Below the pieces are notes generated by a model, which saw only the letters and a list, made by a program, of their open reading frames with translations, ran no database searches and was not told the DNA's origin. A DNA stretch of 5,486 bases from NCBI GenBank assembly GCA_002407725.1, contig DHOD01000136.1, positions 3,483 to 8,968 on the forward strand. The letters run 5' to 3'. Position 1 is the first letter of the stretch. Each line of letters opens with the position of its first letter. Shown in pieces: positions 5,151-5,486 of the stretch. The stretch comes from Christensenella sp. UBA5399 (lineage in GTDB: Bacteria; Bacillota; Clostridia; Christensenellales; Christensenellaceae). Position numbers and translations under genes: made by a program.

Positions 5151-5486
5151 TTATTCTGTCCTAAGCGCCTGTATCGGCGGCATTTTTGATGCTTTGTTGG
5201 CCGGGCTGAGGCCAAACAACACGCCGATGACCAGCGAGAAGCCCGCTGCCAGCAACGCAACCCCCGCCGACATGGTATACGTTGTATCCAGCGCCGCCGA
5301 TAACACTTGGATCAGCACCCATGACGCGCCTATGCCAATCAGCCCTCCTGTGACGCTCAACATCAGCGCCTCCACAAGAAACTGCGATAATATCCGTTTT
5401 CTTCCCGCGCCGATAGCCTTCCTGATGCCGATCTCCTTTGTCCGTTCGGTCACGGACACCAGCATGATGTTCATGATGCCGATGCC
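5151..5486 (-). CDS. MacB/FtsX-type ABC transporter permease, C-terminal part (5' end outside the window)
   Basis: The minus-strand frame is open from the right edge to the TAA at 5153-5151, giving 111 residues that begin GIGIMNIMLVSVTERTKEIG. This motif, followed by IRKAIGAGRKRI, marks the end of the second and the start of the third membrane helix region of the FtsX domain in MacB-type permeases. Two further hydrophobic stretches follow: about FLVEALMLSVTGGLIGIGAS and VALLAAGFSLVIGVLFGL. The tail SPANKASKMPPIQALRTE is also typical, with the PIxALR ending. Such permeases work with a separate LolD/MacB-like ATPase and often an HlyD-like adaptor to export peptides, antibiotics or lipid-linked compounds by a mechanotransmission mechanism. 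The partner genes should lie beyond the right edge. The ATG at 5474 is internal, not the start. Confidence 0.93.
   Translation of the reverse strand, partial: GIGIMNIMLVSVTERTKEIGIRKAIGAGRKRILSQFLVEALMLSVTGGLIGIGASWVLIQVLSAALDTTYTMSAGVALLAAGFSLVIGVLFGLSPANKASKMPPIQALRTE

Noticed and set aside
4928..5164. Plus-strand 78-codon hydrophobic frame, and the 61-codon frame at 4873-5058
   Set aside because: They are antisense to the permease/small-gene operon, have no Shine-Dalgarno site, and cross a hairpin with a T tract; probably shadows.
4952..5260. Longer 102-codon version of the small minus-strand gene
   Set aside because: Its first 43 codons overlap the permease C-terminus in another frame and lack a ribosome site; the AAGGAGG at 5146-5140 points to the ATG at 5131.
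1..5486. CRISPR arrays, tRNA or rRNA genes, insertion sequences, attachment sites
   Set aside because: No regularly spaced repeats, cloverleaf, transposase motifs or terminal repeats with target duplications were seen by eye on either strand.

Overview
The window reads as chromosomal DNA from a low-GC-lineage Gram-positive (Clostridia-type Firmicute) whose genome has roughly balanced GC. This rests on the style of the genes: an OmpR-type regulator and kinase pair with clostridial sequence character, an ECF sigma factor overlapping a single-pass membrane anti-sigma protein, strong AAGGAGG-type ribosome binding sites and a TTG start. No species can be named from the sequence. There is no tRNA, rRNA, CRISPR array, insertion sequence or other clear mark of recent transfer.

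Layout. Positions 1-291 (+) hold the C-terminal end of a class I/II aminotransferase that enters from the left edge. Positions 292-437 are a regulatory gap with a promoter candidate and two nested inverted repeats. Positions 438-2568 (+) carry an overlapping two-component pair: a 223-residue OmpR/PhoB response regulator and a membrane histidine kinase that most likely starts at a TTG. A hairpin at 2588-2620 probably ends this unit. Positions 2686-4621 (+) carry an ECF sigma factor overlapped by 8 bases by a membrane protein with anti-sigma architecture. The reading frame of the latter is interrupted by one TAG at 4619-4621 and then stays open for 66 more codons to 4822. Positions 4823-4951 contain a long GC-rich hairpin, and a second hairpin followed by seven T lies at 4943-4971. 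From the right edge, on the minus strand, come the C-terminal end of a MacB/FtsX-type ABC transporter permease (5151-5486) and, 19 bases behind it, a charged 59-residue small protein (4952-5131).

How the genes work together. There are two separate signal-transduction modules side by side, one phosphorelay and one sigma/anti-sigma, divided by a terminator and therefore probably transcribed independently. A convergent transporter operon meets them at about 4.8-5.0 kb. The targets of both regulators are unknown from this window; the MacB-like transporter is a possible target only by proximity.

The most notable observation is the in-frame amber codon in the anti-sigma-like gene. A convincing wholly new system was not found; the remaining findings are modest.
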